From: Hymenobacter wooponensis
Lineage (GTDB): Bacteria > Bacteroidota > Bacteroidia > Cytophagales > Hymenobacteraceae
Length of the DNA stretch: 64,000 nt
Reading direction: 5' to 3'
NCBI RefSeq assembly: GCF_004745865.1
Contig: NZ_SRKZ01000001.1
Coordinates: 124,001 to 188,000 of the forward strand
The number at the start of each line of letters is the position of its first letter. The stretch's first letter is position 1. Position numbers and translations under genes: made by a program. Of this stretch, positions 51,003 to 60,500 are shown piece after piece. The notes under the pieces were generated by a model. The model did not search any database. It was not told the origin of the DNA and worked only from the letters and a program-made list of their open reading frames with translations.

Positions 51003-53474
51003 ATGACCAAAGCTTTCCTGCTAGGCCTAGGCCTGCTGGGCGCAGTTCCGGCCTTTGCCCAAAGCCCGGCGGCCCGCCCCGACTCGGCTGCTCTGCTCCC
51101 CTACCGCGAATCAGCCCGTAAAATCAACGCCTTGGTGCACACCAAACTCGATGTGCGCTTTGACTACGCCAAGCGCTACCTCTACGGCCGCGAGTGGGTA
51201 ACCCTGCAGCCAGTGGCCTACGCCACCGACTCTCTGCGCCTCGATGCCAAGGGCATGGATATTAAGTCGGTGACGATGGTAAATGGCAACGATGCCAAGA
51301 CCCTGCGTTTCGACTATAACCAGGAGCAGATGCTCGTGCATCTGGACAAGCTTTACGCACCCGGCCAGCAGTACACCGTGTACATTGAGTACACGGCCAA
51401 GCCCGACGAGCTGAAAGTGAAAGGCAGCGCCGCCATCTCGGATGCCAAGGGCCTGTACTTCATCAACCCCGATAGCACGGAGGCCGGCAAGCCCCGCCAG
51501 ATCTGGACCCAGGGCGAGACGGAAGGCTCATCGGCTTGGTTTCCGACCATTGACCGGCCCAACCAGAAAACCACGGCGGAAATTAGCATGACGGTGCCTG
51601 CGCGCTATGTCACGCTCAGCAACGGTCGCCTCGACTCGCAGAAGCCTAACAACGACGGCACCCGCACCGATACCTGGAAGCAGGAGCTGCCCCACTCGCC
51701 CTACCTGTTTATGATGGCGGTGGGCGATTTTAAAATTGCCAAAGACACGTGGCGCGGCAAGGAAGTGAGCTACTATCTCGAGCCCAAGTACGCCCCCTTC
51801 GCCAAGCAGATTTTCGGCAACACACCCGAAATGCTGGAGTTCTTCTCCCAGCGACTCGGTGTAGACTACGCCTGGAACAAGTACGCTCAAATTGTGGTGC
51901 GCGATTACGTGAGCGGCGCCATGGAGAACACCTCGGCTACGCTGCACGGCGACTTCCTGCAGAAGGACGCCCGTGAACTGCTAGATGCCGAGTACGCCAA
52001 CGGAGAATCGGTTATTGCGCACGAGCTGTTTCACCAATGGTTTGGTGATTTGGTAACGGCCGAAAGCTGGAGCAACCTCACGGTGAACGAGTCATTCGCC
52101 GACTTCAGCGAGGCGCTCTGGGCCGAGCACAAATACGGTCAGGATGCTGCCGATGCGCACGCCTATATGAACATGCGCAACTACCTGCGCAGCCCGGCTG
52201 ATGCGCAGAAAACCCTGGTGCGCTTCCATTATGCCGATAAGGAAGACATGTTCGATCTGGTAAGCTACCAGAAAGGTGGTCAGATTTTGAACATGCTCCG
52301 CAGCTACCTTGGCGACGACGTATTCTTCGCGGGCCTGAAAAAGTATCTCACCGATAACCGCTTTGGCAATGGTGAAGCGCACCAGCTACGCCTAGCATTA
52401 GAAGCCACCTCGGGCCAAGACCTGAACTGGTTCTTCAACCAGTGGTACTTCAGCCCGGGCCACCCAGTGGTAAGCATTGATTACGGTTGGGATGCCGCCC
52501 GCAAGGAGCAAACCGTAACCATCAAGCAAAACCAGCCCGGCCAGGTATTCCAGTTGCCGCTGACCGTTGATCTGTACGTGAACGGCAAGCCGCAGCGCCA
52601 CACCGCCATGCTGCGCCAGCGCACCGAAACGCTCCGCTTTGCTGCGGCCAGCAAGCCTACTCTAGTGAACGTAGATGCTGAGAAGGTGCTGCTGTGGCAG
52701 AAAACAGATAATAAGCCTTTTGAGGAGTTCGTGTACCAGTACAAGAACGCGCCCCGCTTCGTTGACCGCCGCGAAGCAGTGGCTGCTGCCGCTACTCGCC
52801 CGACTACGGATGCTGCCGCTCGGGCCCTGCTTATTTCTGCCCTCAATGACAAGTACAGTGGCCTACGCCAGACGGCAATAGCGGGTCTTAAACTAGATGA
52901 CAAAGCCGTGCAGAAAGCCGCCGCGCCGGTGCTTCGGCGTCAGCTAGCTCAAGAGAAGAACACCAATACGCAGGCCGCTATCCTGACTGCTCTCGCTCAG
53001 ATGAAGGACAAGAAGGACGAGAAGCTGTTTACACAGTCACTCAACAGCCAGTCGTACTCGGTGCAGGGTGCTGCGCTGCGCGGCTTGGCCTCGGTGCAGC
53101 CTGCCAAGGCTCTGGCCCGCGCCAAAGCACTACAGAACGATACCCACGGCGCTATCAGCAACGCCGTGGCCAGCGTGTACGGCCAGTACGGCGATGCCAG
53201 CACCTGGACGTATTTGCGTGACCGGTTTGATGCGGCCGGCGTGCAAGGCAAATTCAACATGCTGGAGAGCATGGCCGATTTCATGACCCGTCTCAACGAT
53301 GCTACGGTACTGCGCGAGGGTGTGGAGCGGATGCAAAAGCTAGCCGTAGAGTACAAGAAGTATGGCGTTGATGAGCCCATTCTTGGGCTACTCGATAAGG
53401 TAAGCAAAGGCAAGCCCGCTGATCAGCAAGCTACCGTTCAGCAAGCCATGCAAGCCATTAAGCAGGCCCCCTAG
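51003..53474 (+). CDS. M1 family aminopeptidase, exported
   Basis: Zinc metallopeptidase of 823 residues with a signal peptide (about 1-19, ending AFAQS). An aminopeptidase-N-like beta saddle is followed by the substrate motif GAMENTS and the zinc site HELFH (H340, E341, H344) with E363 in NESFADF. The C-terminal third (about 580-820) is alpha-helical with HEAT-like repeats such as ALLISALNDKYSGLRQTAIAGL. It probably trims peptides in the periplasm for nutrition. It is a single gene ending in a terminator. Confidence 0.95.
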   Translation: MTKAFLLGLGLLGAVPAFAQSPAARPDSAALLPYRESARKINALVHTKLDVRFDYAKRYLYGREWVTLQPVAYATDSLRLDAKGMDIKSVTMVNGNDAKTLRFDYNQEQMLVHLDKLYAPGQQYTVYIEYTAKPDELKVKGSAAISDAKGLYFINPDSTEAGKPRQIWTQGETEGSSAWFPTIDRPNQKTTAEISMTVPARYVTLSNGRLDSQKPNNDGTRTDTWKQELPHSPYLFMMAVGDFKIAKDTWRGKEVSYYLEPKYAPFAKQIFGNTPEMLEFFSQRLGVDYAWNKYAQIVVRDYVSGAMENTSATLHGDFLQKDARELLDAEYANGESVIAHELFHQWFGDLVTAESWSNLTVNESFADFSEALWAEHKYGQDAADAHAYMNMRNYLRSPADAQKTLVRFHYADKEDMFDLVSYQKGGQILNMLRSYLGDDVFFAGLKKYLTDNRFGNGEAHQLRLALEATSGQDLNWFFNQWYFSPGHPVVSIDYGWDAARKEQTVTIKQNQPGQVFQLPLTVDLYVNGKPQRHTAMLRQRTETLRFAAASKPTLVNVDAEKVLLWQKTDNKPFEEFVYQYKNAPRFVDRREAVAAAATRPTTDAAARALLISALNDKYSGLRQTAIAGLKLDDKAVQKAAAPVLRRQLAQEKNTNTQAAILTALAQMKDKKDEKLFTQSLNSQSYSVQGAALRGLASVQPAKALARAKALQNDTHGAISNAVASVYGQYGDASTWTYLRDRFDAAGVQGKFNMLESMADFMTRLNDATVLREGVERMQKLAVEYKKYGVDEPILGLLDKVSKGKPADQQATVQQAMQAIKQAP

Positions 53475-53499
53475 GCCAGTATACTTTCTTGGCTTTTTC

Positions 53500-53533
53500 A
53501 AAAGAGACCCAGCGTAGCCGGGTCTCTTTTTTT
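53500..53533 (+). terminator. Terminator after the M1 peptidase
   Basis: Perfect 11-bp stem: 53500-53510 and 53520-53530 (AAAAGAGACCC and complement), 9-nt loop, leading into a run of seven T. Confidence 0.88.
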
Positions 53534-53665
53534 GTCTCTAATGCCCTAATAAGCGGCTGTTTGAGCCTTAACTAGCTTATTTGCGCTGCTACGGCAATTA
53601 AGCATATAGGTTTCACGCTATTGCGAAAAATTGAACTTTAAAAGTGAGTAGTGTGTCGGGCATAA

Positions 53666-54520
53666 ATGAGAAAGACCATCCTGCTGACCGCCGCCGGGCT
53701 TACGCTCGCTGGCCCGGCCCGCACCCTGGCCCAGACCACTGACTATCGGTTGGATAATGGCGACTCGCCATTTGTGCGCTTGATTCGCCCGGACCGTCCG
53801 GGCCAGACCATCACCACGAACATGCTTTATCCGGGCCAGTTTCAGCTTGAAACCGGCCTAAACAGCTACGACCGAACTAGCAGCGTGGGCTACGCCGGTC
53901 GTTCTGCCTGGGGCAACACGCTACGGGTGGGCTTCTTCAATCACATTGAGCTGCGCGCCACGCAGAATTATTTGCTTACTCCCGGCGGCGCTAGGCCACT
54001 CTCTAGCGAAGGAGCCCCAACCACTTATACCGGGCCAACTGGCTTTGCTCCACTCAACGTAGGTGCAAAGTTTCTGGCCTCCACGGTGCAGAACAGCCGC
54101 TCGCAGGTAGTAGTGCTCCTCGATATGAACCTGCGCAACGGCGACGCGAGCTTCGGGGAGAAGCAGTACGAACCGGGCGGGCGTCTGCTGGTGTCGCAGC
54201 AGATTGGGCAGCGCTTCGGGCTGGAAGGCAACTTTGGTTTCCGGCAGCGAGGCTTTAAGGCTGAGGGCACCAAGCAAGGGCAATACCTGACCACGTTGGC
54301 TCTGAATGGCCCGCTTACCGCCTCTAACCACTTGGGCTTCTTCGCCGAAACGTACGCAACCTGGCAGCGGCAGCAAGGTTGGCTACCAGGCGTAACCTCC
54401 GGCCTCTACTGGCGGCCCCTACCCGGCTTGCGCTTTGACGTGACGGCGGGCCACGGTCTAACCGGTGCTGCGGGCGGCTTTAACATTGGTGGCGGGTTGA
54501 GTGCCCGCTTCGGCAAGTAA
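53666..54520 (+). CDS. Outer membrane beta-barrel, MetA-pathway transporter-like
   Basis: Exported protein of 284 residues with a signal peptide (about 1-22). The mature part consists of alternating amphipathic strands with aromatic girdles (for example NTLRVGFFNHIELRATQNY and GLYWRPLPGLRFDVTAGHGL) and ends in phenylalanine-glycine-lysine close to a barrel-type terminus. PLNVGAKFLAS and VVVLLDMNLRNG match the putative MetA-pathway/phenol degradation barrel family often labelled transporter. The substrate is unknown. It ends before a strong bidirectional hairpin. Confidence 0.75.
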   Translation: MRKTILLTAAGLTLAGPARTLAQTTDYRLDNGDSPFVRLIRPDRPGQTITTNMLYPGQFQLETGLNSYDRTSSVGYAGRSAWGNTLRVGFFNHIELRATQNYLLTPGGARPLSSEGAPTTYTGPTGFAPLNVGAKFLASTVQNSRSQVVVLLDMNLRNGDASFGEKQYEPGGRLLVSQQIGQRFGLEGNFGFRQRGFKAEGTKQGQYLTTLALNGPLTASNHLGFFAETYATWQRQQGWLPGVTSGLYWRPLPGLRFDVTAGHGLTGAAGGFNIGGGLSARFGK

Positions 54521-54533
54521 TAACCTACCCTAC

Positions 54534-54586
54534 TAAAAGCCCTAGGCCACTCTACACGCTTGCGGTAGAGTGGCCTAGGGCTTTTA
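54534..54586. terminator. Bidirectional terminator, perfect 22-bp stem containing paired octamers
   Basis: Arms 54534-54555 and 54565-54586 pair perfectly with a 9-nt loop. Each arm contains the octamer in opposite orientation (TAGGCCAC at 54543-54550, GTGGCCTA at 54570-54577), like uptake-sequence terminators in Neisseria and Haemophilus. Confidence 0.87.
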
Positions 54587-54606
54587 TAGACGCTTGAAGG
54601 AGAGGC

Positions 54607-55938
54607 TTATTGCTTCACTTGCTCGGGCGCAATACGAGTAGGGGTTTGCTTACCGGAAATAATGCCAGCAGCACTGCGGCCAATGGCTGATATTACCGCC
54701 GTCATGTTCGCTAAATCCAGCGACTCTACCTCATCGTTTACGCTGTGGTACAGTTTGTCGGTCGGAATCTGGTCGGTGCTGATGGTGTGCGCAGGCACTC
54801 CCAGCCGAGCCAATGTGGCATTGTCGGAGCGGTAAAACAGGTTTTGTTCTGGGTAAGGGTCAGGTTCAAAACGAAAGACTGCGCCTTTTGTGCTTTCCTG
54901 CAGCAGCTTGCCAAAATCCGACTTATCAAAGCCAGTGATGAATGCGGTATTGGGTCCAAACTTGGCTTGTTTACCAATCATCTCAATATTGAACATAGCA
55001 ACCACTTGCTTCGGGTCGAGCTGCTGTGAGAAATAACGGGCCCCAAAGCCCCCAATTTCTTCGGCGGCAAAGGCTACGAACACCAACGTGCGGGCATTGT
55101 CAGCTTTTTTCTTGAAATACTCAGCCAGCGCAACCACGGCGGTAGTACCACTCGCATCATCATCAGCCCCGTTGGCAATAGAGTCACCTTGGACCGCCGG
55201 GATGATGCCCAAATGATCATAATGGCCACTGAATACTACCTGCTCGGCGGCCTTGCTAGCATCTTTGCCAGGTAATACGCCTACCACATTGCGCAACTCT
55301 ACCGTCCGGATAGTGGTAGTAGCGGCCACCCGGAATTTTACGGGCGCAGGTGGCGGGGTTCCTAGCACAACCAGGGTTGTAAACTCAGCTGGCTTATCGA
55401 CCCGCAAACCGCCCCGCTTCACGTACCCAGCCAGACGATTGAAGTTGGTAGCCTGGCTAGGATCCACGAACACAATGCTATTCTCGCGAGGATCTAGTAG
55501 TGGCCGTACTTCTCGCATGAGGTTGCCATCGGCAGCCACGGTAATAATTTTAGGGGCTGGTTCGTCAGAATCCGTCCAGTTCAGGTGAGGTTTGCCAGAA
55601 ATCAACAACACCTTATCGGGGGTGATATTAGTGCCGTTTATGTTCACAAACGCCGCCGTACGCACTTCATACGTCGGAAACGATTGCGCATAACTACTAA
55701 GGCCTGAGATAGGCTCTAGGCCTATACGTTGAAATTCACTAGCCAGAAAATCCGCTGCCTTTTGGGCGCCTGGTTTTCCTGATGCTCTCCCTTGCATATC
55801 ATCTGCGGCAAGGGTGCGTAACACCCGTTCAACGGTAGCCGGCGCTACTCCTGGAGCAGGCATAGCAACCGTTTTCCGCTGCCCCAGCGCAGTTTGCGTA
55901 CAATAGAATAAAAGGGAGATAAAAAGGAAAGTTTTCAT
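54607..55938 (-). CDS. M28 family zinc peptidase, exported
   Basis: Di-zinc peptidase of 443 residues with a signal peptide (about 1-19, ending ALGQ). A protease-associated-type insert precedes the catalytic core. Zinc-site motifs are all present: SGHYDHLG, NGADDDASGT, FAAEEIGG, FNIEMIG and the final LYHSVNDE. Family members are aminopeptidases or carboxypeptidases such as the glutamate-carboxypeptidase-like enzymes. It is divergent from the META lipoprotein and convergent with the barrel gene. Confidence 0.95.
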   Translation of the reverse strand: MKTFLFISLLFYCTQTALGQRKTVAMPAPGVAPATVERVLRTLAADDMQGRASGKPGAQKAADFLASEFQRIGLEPISGLSSYAQSFPTYEVRTAAFVNINGTNITPDKVLLISGKPHLNWTDSDEPAPKIITVAADGNLMREVRPLLDPRENSIVFVDPSQATNFNRLAGYVKRGGLRVDKPAEFTTLVVLGTPPPAPVKFRVAATTTIRTVELRNVVGVLPGKDASKAAEQVVFSGHYDHLGIIPAVQGDSIANGADDDASGTTAVVALAEYFKKKADNARTLVFVAFAAEEIGGFGARYFSQQLDPKQVVAMFNIEMIGKQAKFGPNTAFITGFDKSDFGKLLQESTKGAVFRFEPDPYPEQNLFYRSDNATLARLGVPAHTISTDQIPTDKLYHSVNDEVESLDLANMTAVISAIGRSAAGIISGKQTPTRIAPEQVKQ

Positions 55939-56045
55939 GGCCTAATGTAGCCATTTTGTCCTATTCCAAGCTAGTGCTACATGTGCTTCCCGCATCATTT
56001 TTCAGACCGGATTTGCATTTTTGTTGTACCCTACTCGCCCACCTT

Positions 56046-56498
56046 ATGCAATTAGCTCGCTCTTTTCTCTTCACCGGCTTCATTCTCAGCTTTTTACTTG
56101 GCTCATGCCAGCCAAAGCTTACTCCTGCCATTTCAAGTCCTACTCCACCACCCGCCACTCTCCATACCACCCGCTGGATGCTCTACTGCCTAGAGGCTCA
56201 ACCCGTAGCGGCTAATCCAGAACGGGAAATGTACCTGCAGCTGAGCGCCACTGAAACTCAGGCCGAAGGACAGGCAGGGTGTAACCAATTCCGAGGTTCT
56301 TTCACATTGCCCTCAGAGGGCAAACTCCATTTCGGATCGCTACTCTCTACCAAAATGGCCTGTCCCGAGCTAGCCCTGGAAAACCGATTTCTAAACATAC
56401 TCAGCACTACCCGCTCCTACCGCATCAGTGGAGACACATTACGCTTTTACAGCGAAACCACTGTAGCTCCTGTGGCCGTTTTCTTGGCAAGCAAATAA
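56046..56498 (+). CDS. META-domain lipoprotein
   Basis: Lipoprotein of 150 residues. The frame opens at 55956, but the ATG at 56046 begins a signal with lipobox LLGSC (lipidated C21). The META domain (about 38-145) includes TTRWMLYCLEAQPV, the GCNQFRGSF motif and KMACPELALENRFLNIL. META/HslJ domains occur in heat-shock or motility-linked envelope proteins; the function is not fixed. The last seven codons and stop lie inside the left arm of a perfect 39-bp inverted repeat. Confidence 0.85.
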   Translation: MQLARSFLFTGFILSFLLGSCQPKLTPAISSPTPPPATLHTTRWMLYCLEAQPVAANPEREMYLQLSATETQAEGQAGCNQFRGSFTLPSEGKLHFGSLLSTKMACPELALENRFLNILSTTRSYRISGDTLRFYSETTVAPVAVFLASK

Positions 56499-56558
56499 GG
56501 AGAAAGCTGCTCCCTTCACAAGGGAGCAGCTTTCTCCTTATTTGCTTGCCAAGAAAAC
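56478..56558. repeat. Perfect 39-bp inverted repeat with 3-nt loop
   Basis: Left arm 56478-56516 and right arm 56520-56558 are exact complements over 39 bp, with loop CAC. The left arm begins inside the META coding sequence (last six codons plus stop). The right arm ends at the first base of the stop of the convergent gene. It can act as a terminator on both strands, but the right arm looks like an inverted copy of the META gene end. Confidence 0.92.
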
Positions 56559-57319
56559 TATCTCCTTGCTATTAGTTGAAATGCTGAAACTAACTCTTTT
56601 TCTGAACTAACTATTACGCTATTAGATAGGCCTGTAATGTTTACTACTCCTACTTGCTCAAGTGCTTTTTCAAGGCCTTTTCGGCTAAGCTTTACTGTCC
56701 CAGCCTTGCCATTAGAAGCAAAAACGTAGTACTCCGTTTTTGCCAAAATCTGGTCTGCATTGCTTCCTGTATTGTAGCTAACCTCCTGGGTGGCACGTGT
56801 CATATTTTTTTTAACGCGCTTTAGCAGAACAACTTCCTTTCCTTCGGATAGAACTTCAAAATATGCATCAACTATTTTAGAATCTTGAACAAAGCTATAT
56901 CGTCTATATAATTTGTCGACTGGTTCCATTAAGGGCTTAAAGGTCATATCATGTAGTATAAACTCTTTTACAAGCCCAGAAGCCAATATTATTGAATCGC
57001 CTTCCTTCCGTAATGCTACCAGCTTATTTTCCATAATGTTATACTTGATCGGAACGTCTTTCATTACCTTATCACTTTGCAAGCGCAGGTCTGCCTTTTG
57101 CCAATATTGTGATAAAAATGGCGTGCCTTTTACACCTGAATAACGGTGATTAAAAATGTAATAAGTATCGTCAGCAGCATTATTAGCTATACGAAGTTGA
57201 TCTACTGCTTGCTGCTCTTTGTTAGCCACAGCTGTGGCTTGAGCTTGTCCATAGCAGCGGAGACTTGTAGTATATAAGCTGCAGAATAATACCAAGTATA
57301 ACTTGCTTCTTTTCATCAT
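56558..57319 (-). CDS. Hypothetical exported protein in an AT-rich segment
   Basis: Not recognised. The ATG at 57319 (MMKRSKLYLVLFCSLYTT...CYGQ) gives a signal peptide and 253 residues; the frame is open to 57415. The mature protein is mixed alpha/beta, rich in Lys, Val and Tyr, with segments FNHRYSGVKGTPFLSQYW and LMEPVDKLYRRYSFV, and no catalytic motif seen. Base composition is clearly AT-richer than the flanking genes and codon choice follows it (AAA, TTT, ATA frequent), which suggests acquisition by transfer. It is convergent with the META gene at the 39-bp palindrome and is followed upstream by a 200-bp AT-rich spacer. Confidence 0.75.
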   Translation of the reverse strand: MMKRSKLYLVLFCSLYTTSLRCYGQAQATAVANKEQQAVDQLRIANNAADDTYYIFNHRYSGVKGTPFLSQYWQKADLRLQSDKVMKDVPIKYNIMENKLVALRKEGDSIILASGLVKEFILHDMTFKPLMEPVDKLYRRYSFVQDSKIVDAYFEVLSEGKEVVLLKRVKKNMTRATQEVSYNTGSNADQILAKTEYYVFASNGKAGTVKLSRKGLEKALEQVGVVNITGLSNSVIVSSEKELVSAFQLIARR

Positions 57320-57520
57320 AGTCAATTTTGTCTTCCTTGCAATTAGATGTTTGATATACCTGAAGTTCGCTTTCGTATTTTGAGCACTATTTTTCATACG
57401 CTCATATATTAGCAATAGCGATTTTATCTCGCCGTAATATATAAAATAGTAACTACAGATGAGTGCTTTGCGAAGCTATTATAGTCTATTCATTACTTAG
57501 TCAAATGTATGTATCCTATT

Positions 57521-60500
57521 TTAAGCTAACGTCAGGACTAAGTCATCAGAGTTTACCAGGGTGCCTTCGCCGAGGTGCACCCCCTTTACTATAGTGTCTT
57601 CATTGGCCGTGATGGTGGTTTCCATTTTCATAGCCTCAATGATGAAGAGCGGCGCGTTACGCTTCACCTCTTCGCCATCTTTCACCAGCACGCGAGAGAG
57701 CATGCCCTGGAGCGGCGCCCCAATTTGTTTGGGGTTGGCCTTATCCACTTTGGCATTGTGCACGCGCACTACCTCCACGCTGTTGTCGCGGACTTCTACG
57801 TTGCGGGTTTGGCCATTGAGGTTAAAGAAGATAGTGCGGTTGCCGTCTTCGTTTACTGGCCCGATGGACTGCAGGCCTACGATGATGCTCTTGCCCTTGG
57901 CGATATCGATGATGGTTTCCTCGCCGGGCTCTAGGCCATAGTAGAACACTTGGGTTGGGATAATACTTACCTCACCGTACTGCTGCAGGTGGGCCCAGTA
58001 TTGCTCAAACACTTTAGGGTAGAGCAGCCAGGAGAGCAGATCGGTGAACTTGCTCCGTGTGCCAAACTTCTTCTCGAACTTCTGCCACTCGGCCTCGAAG
58101 TCGATGGGGGCCAGGTGTTCATTGGGGCGGTCGGTGAAAGGTTGCTCATCTTTCAGAATTGCTTTCTGCACGTCCGTAGGCCACCCTCCTTCCGGCTGGC
58201 CAATATCGCCGCGGAACAGTTCCCGCACAGATTCCGGGAAGTTTAGGCCCGGTCCCTTCTCCAGCACGTCGGCCGTAGTGAGGTTGTTGGAAACCAGGAA
58301 CAGCGCCATATCGCCCACCACTTTCGAGGACGGCGTCACTTTCACGATGTCGCCGAAGAGTTGGTTTACATCAGCGAAGGTGCTCTTAATGGTTTCAAAT
58401 TTATCGAGGAGGCCTAGGGCCGCCGCCTGGGGCCGCAGGTTAGAGTACTGCCCTCCGGGAATCTCGTGCTGAAACACCTCCGAGGTGCCCGCCTTCAAGT
58501 CTGACTCGAAGGGGTAGTAGTACTCGCGCACGGTTTCCCAGTAGTTGGAAAACTCGTTGAGAGAGTACTGGTCGTACTCGCGGTGGCGCGGCTGGCCCCG
58601 CAGCATTTCCACGATGCTGTTGAAGTTGGGCTGCGAGGTAAGACCCGAGAGGCTACCCAGGGCCACATCAATTACATCTACGCCGGCCTCTACTGCTTTC
58701 AGGTAAGTGGCTGCCTGCAGGCTGCTTGTGTCGTGGGTGTGCAAGTGAATGGGCATATCTACTGTGTCGCGCAGAGCCGTAATGAGCTCTTGGGCGGCGT
58801 AGGGCTTCAACAGGCCGGCCATATCCTTGATACAGAGAATGTGCGCGCCGGCATCTTCAATCTGCTTGGCCAGGCGCAGATAATACTCGAGGGAGTACTT
58901 GCGGTTGCGCTTGGGGTTGAGAATGTCGCCGGTATAGCAGATGCTGGCTTCGGCGAGCCGGTCGGTTTTGTTGCGCACGAAGTTGATGCAGGCCTCCATG
59001 CCTGGCATCCAGTTCAAGGAGTCAAAGATGCGGAACACGTCGATGCCAGTTTCCGCAGCCTGCTGCACAAAGCGTTCAGTCAAGTTGTCGGGGTACGCTT
59101 TGTAGCCCACACCGTTAGCTCCGCGAATAAGCATTTGGAGCAGAATATTTGGCACAGCTTTGCGCAGCTTGGCGAGACGGTCCCAGGGGTCTTCGTGCAG
59201 GAAACGCAGGGCTACATCGAAGGTGGCGCCGCCCCAACACTCCAGCGAGAAGGTTTGAGGGTGCTGCTTGGCGTAGCGCTCCGCCACCTTCAGCATATCG
59301 AAGGTGCGCATGCGGGTGGCCAGCAGGCTCTGGTGCGCGTCGCGCAGGGTGGTGTCGGTGTAATGAATGGCGTTATCGGCCCGCAGCCACTTGGCAAATT
59401 CATCGGGGCCTAGCTCCGTGAGCTTGTCTTTGGTGCCGGGCGTGTAGGCCGCTGCGGAATCATATTGGGGCAGGCGTGGCTTGCGCAACTCGTGCTTGGG
59501 GTCCACGTGGCCTTTCACGTCGGGGTTACCATTCACAATCACGTCGCCGAGGAAGCTGAGCACCTTGGTAGCACGATCTTGGCGGGCCTTGAACTTGAAT
59601 AGCTCGGGGTGGTCTTTGATAAAGTCCACGTTGGCCTCCCCCGCCGCGAAAATCGGGTGGGCGATGATGTTCTGCAGAAACTGAATGTTGGTGCGCACCC
59701 CGCGCACCCGGAACTCATCAAGGGTCCGGGCCATCTTTTGGGCGGCATCGGCCAGGGTTGGCGCGTGGGTAGACACCTTCACCAGCAGGGAGTCGAAGAA
59801 AGGCGACACTTTTACACCCGTGTATACCGAGCCCTGATCGAGGCGAATGCCGAAGCCCCCCGCCGAGCGGTACGCCGTGATGGTGCCGTAGTCGGGCTTA
59901 AACTCGTTTTCGGGGTCCTCAGTCGTGATGCGGCACTGAATAGCGACGCCATTCTTCATAGGCTTCGTATCCGATCCTAGGCCTATTTCCTTGTCACTTA
60001 GCCGCCGCCCATCAGCAATGTGGATCTGTGTTTTAATCAGGTCGATGCCGGTAATCATTTCCGTCACGGTGTGCTCTACCTGAATACGGGGGTTCACCTC
60101 TATGAAGTAGATTCGGTCGTGCTCGGGGTTGACCAAGAATTCCACGGTACCCACGTTGTTGTAGTTCACGGCCCGGCCCAAGCGCAACGCGTACTCGTAC
60201 AGCAAGTGGCGCATGTGGTCGGGAATGTTGAGCGAGGGTGCTACTTCCACCACCTTCTGGTAGCGGCGCTGCACGGAGCAGTCACGCTCGTAGAGGTGCA
60301 CTAGGCCACCGTGGTTATCAGCAACGAGCTGCACTTCAATGTGCTTGGGCTGTTCCACAAACTTTTCCAGAAACACGGTATCATCGCCGAAAGCCTTGAG
60401 GGCCTCATTACGAGCCTCGAAGAACCCTCTTTCCAGCTGCTCATCGTCGCGGATTACGCGCATACCCCGGCCGCCGCCGCCGGAAGCAGCTTTGAGCATC

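Noticed and set aside
53536..53550. CTCTAAT and CCCTAAT close together after the M1 peptidase terminator
   Set aside because: Same heptamers as the efflux arrays, but spaced 8 bp and only two copies, so not in helical phase.
58583..59413. Plus-strand open frame (276 codons) within the pyruvate carboxylase gene
   Set aside because: Antisense to a full-length conserved enzyme, with no recognisable protein features.
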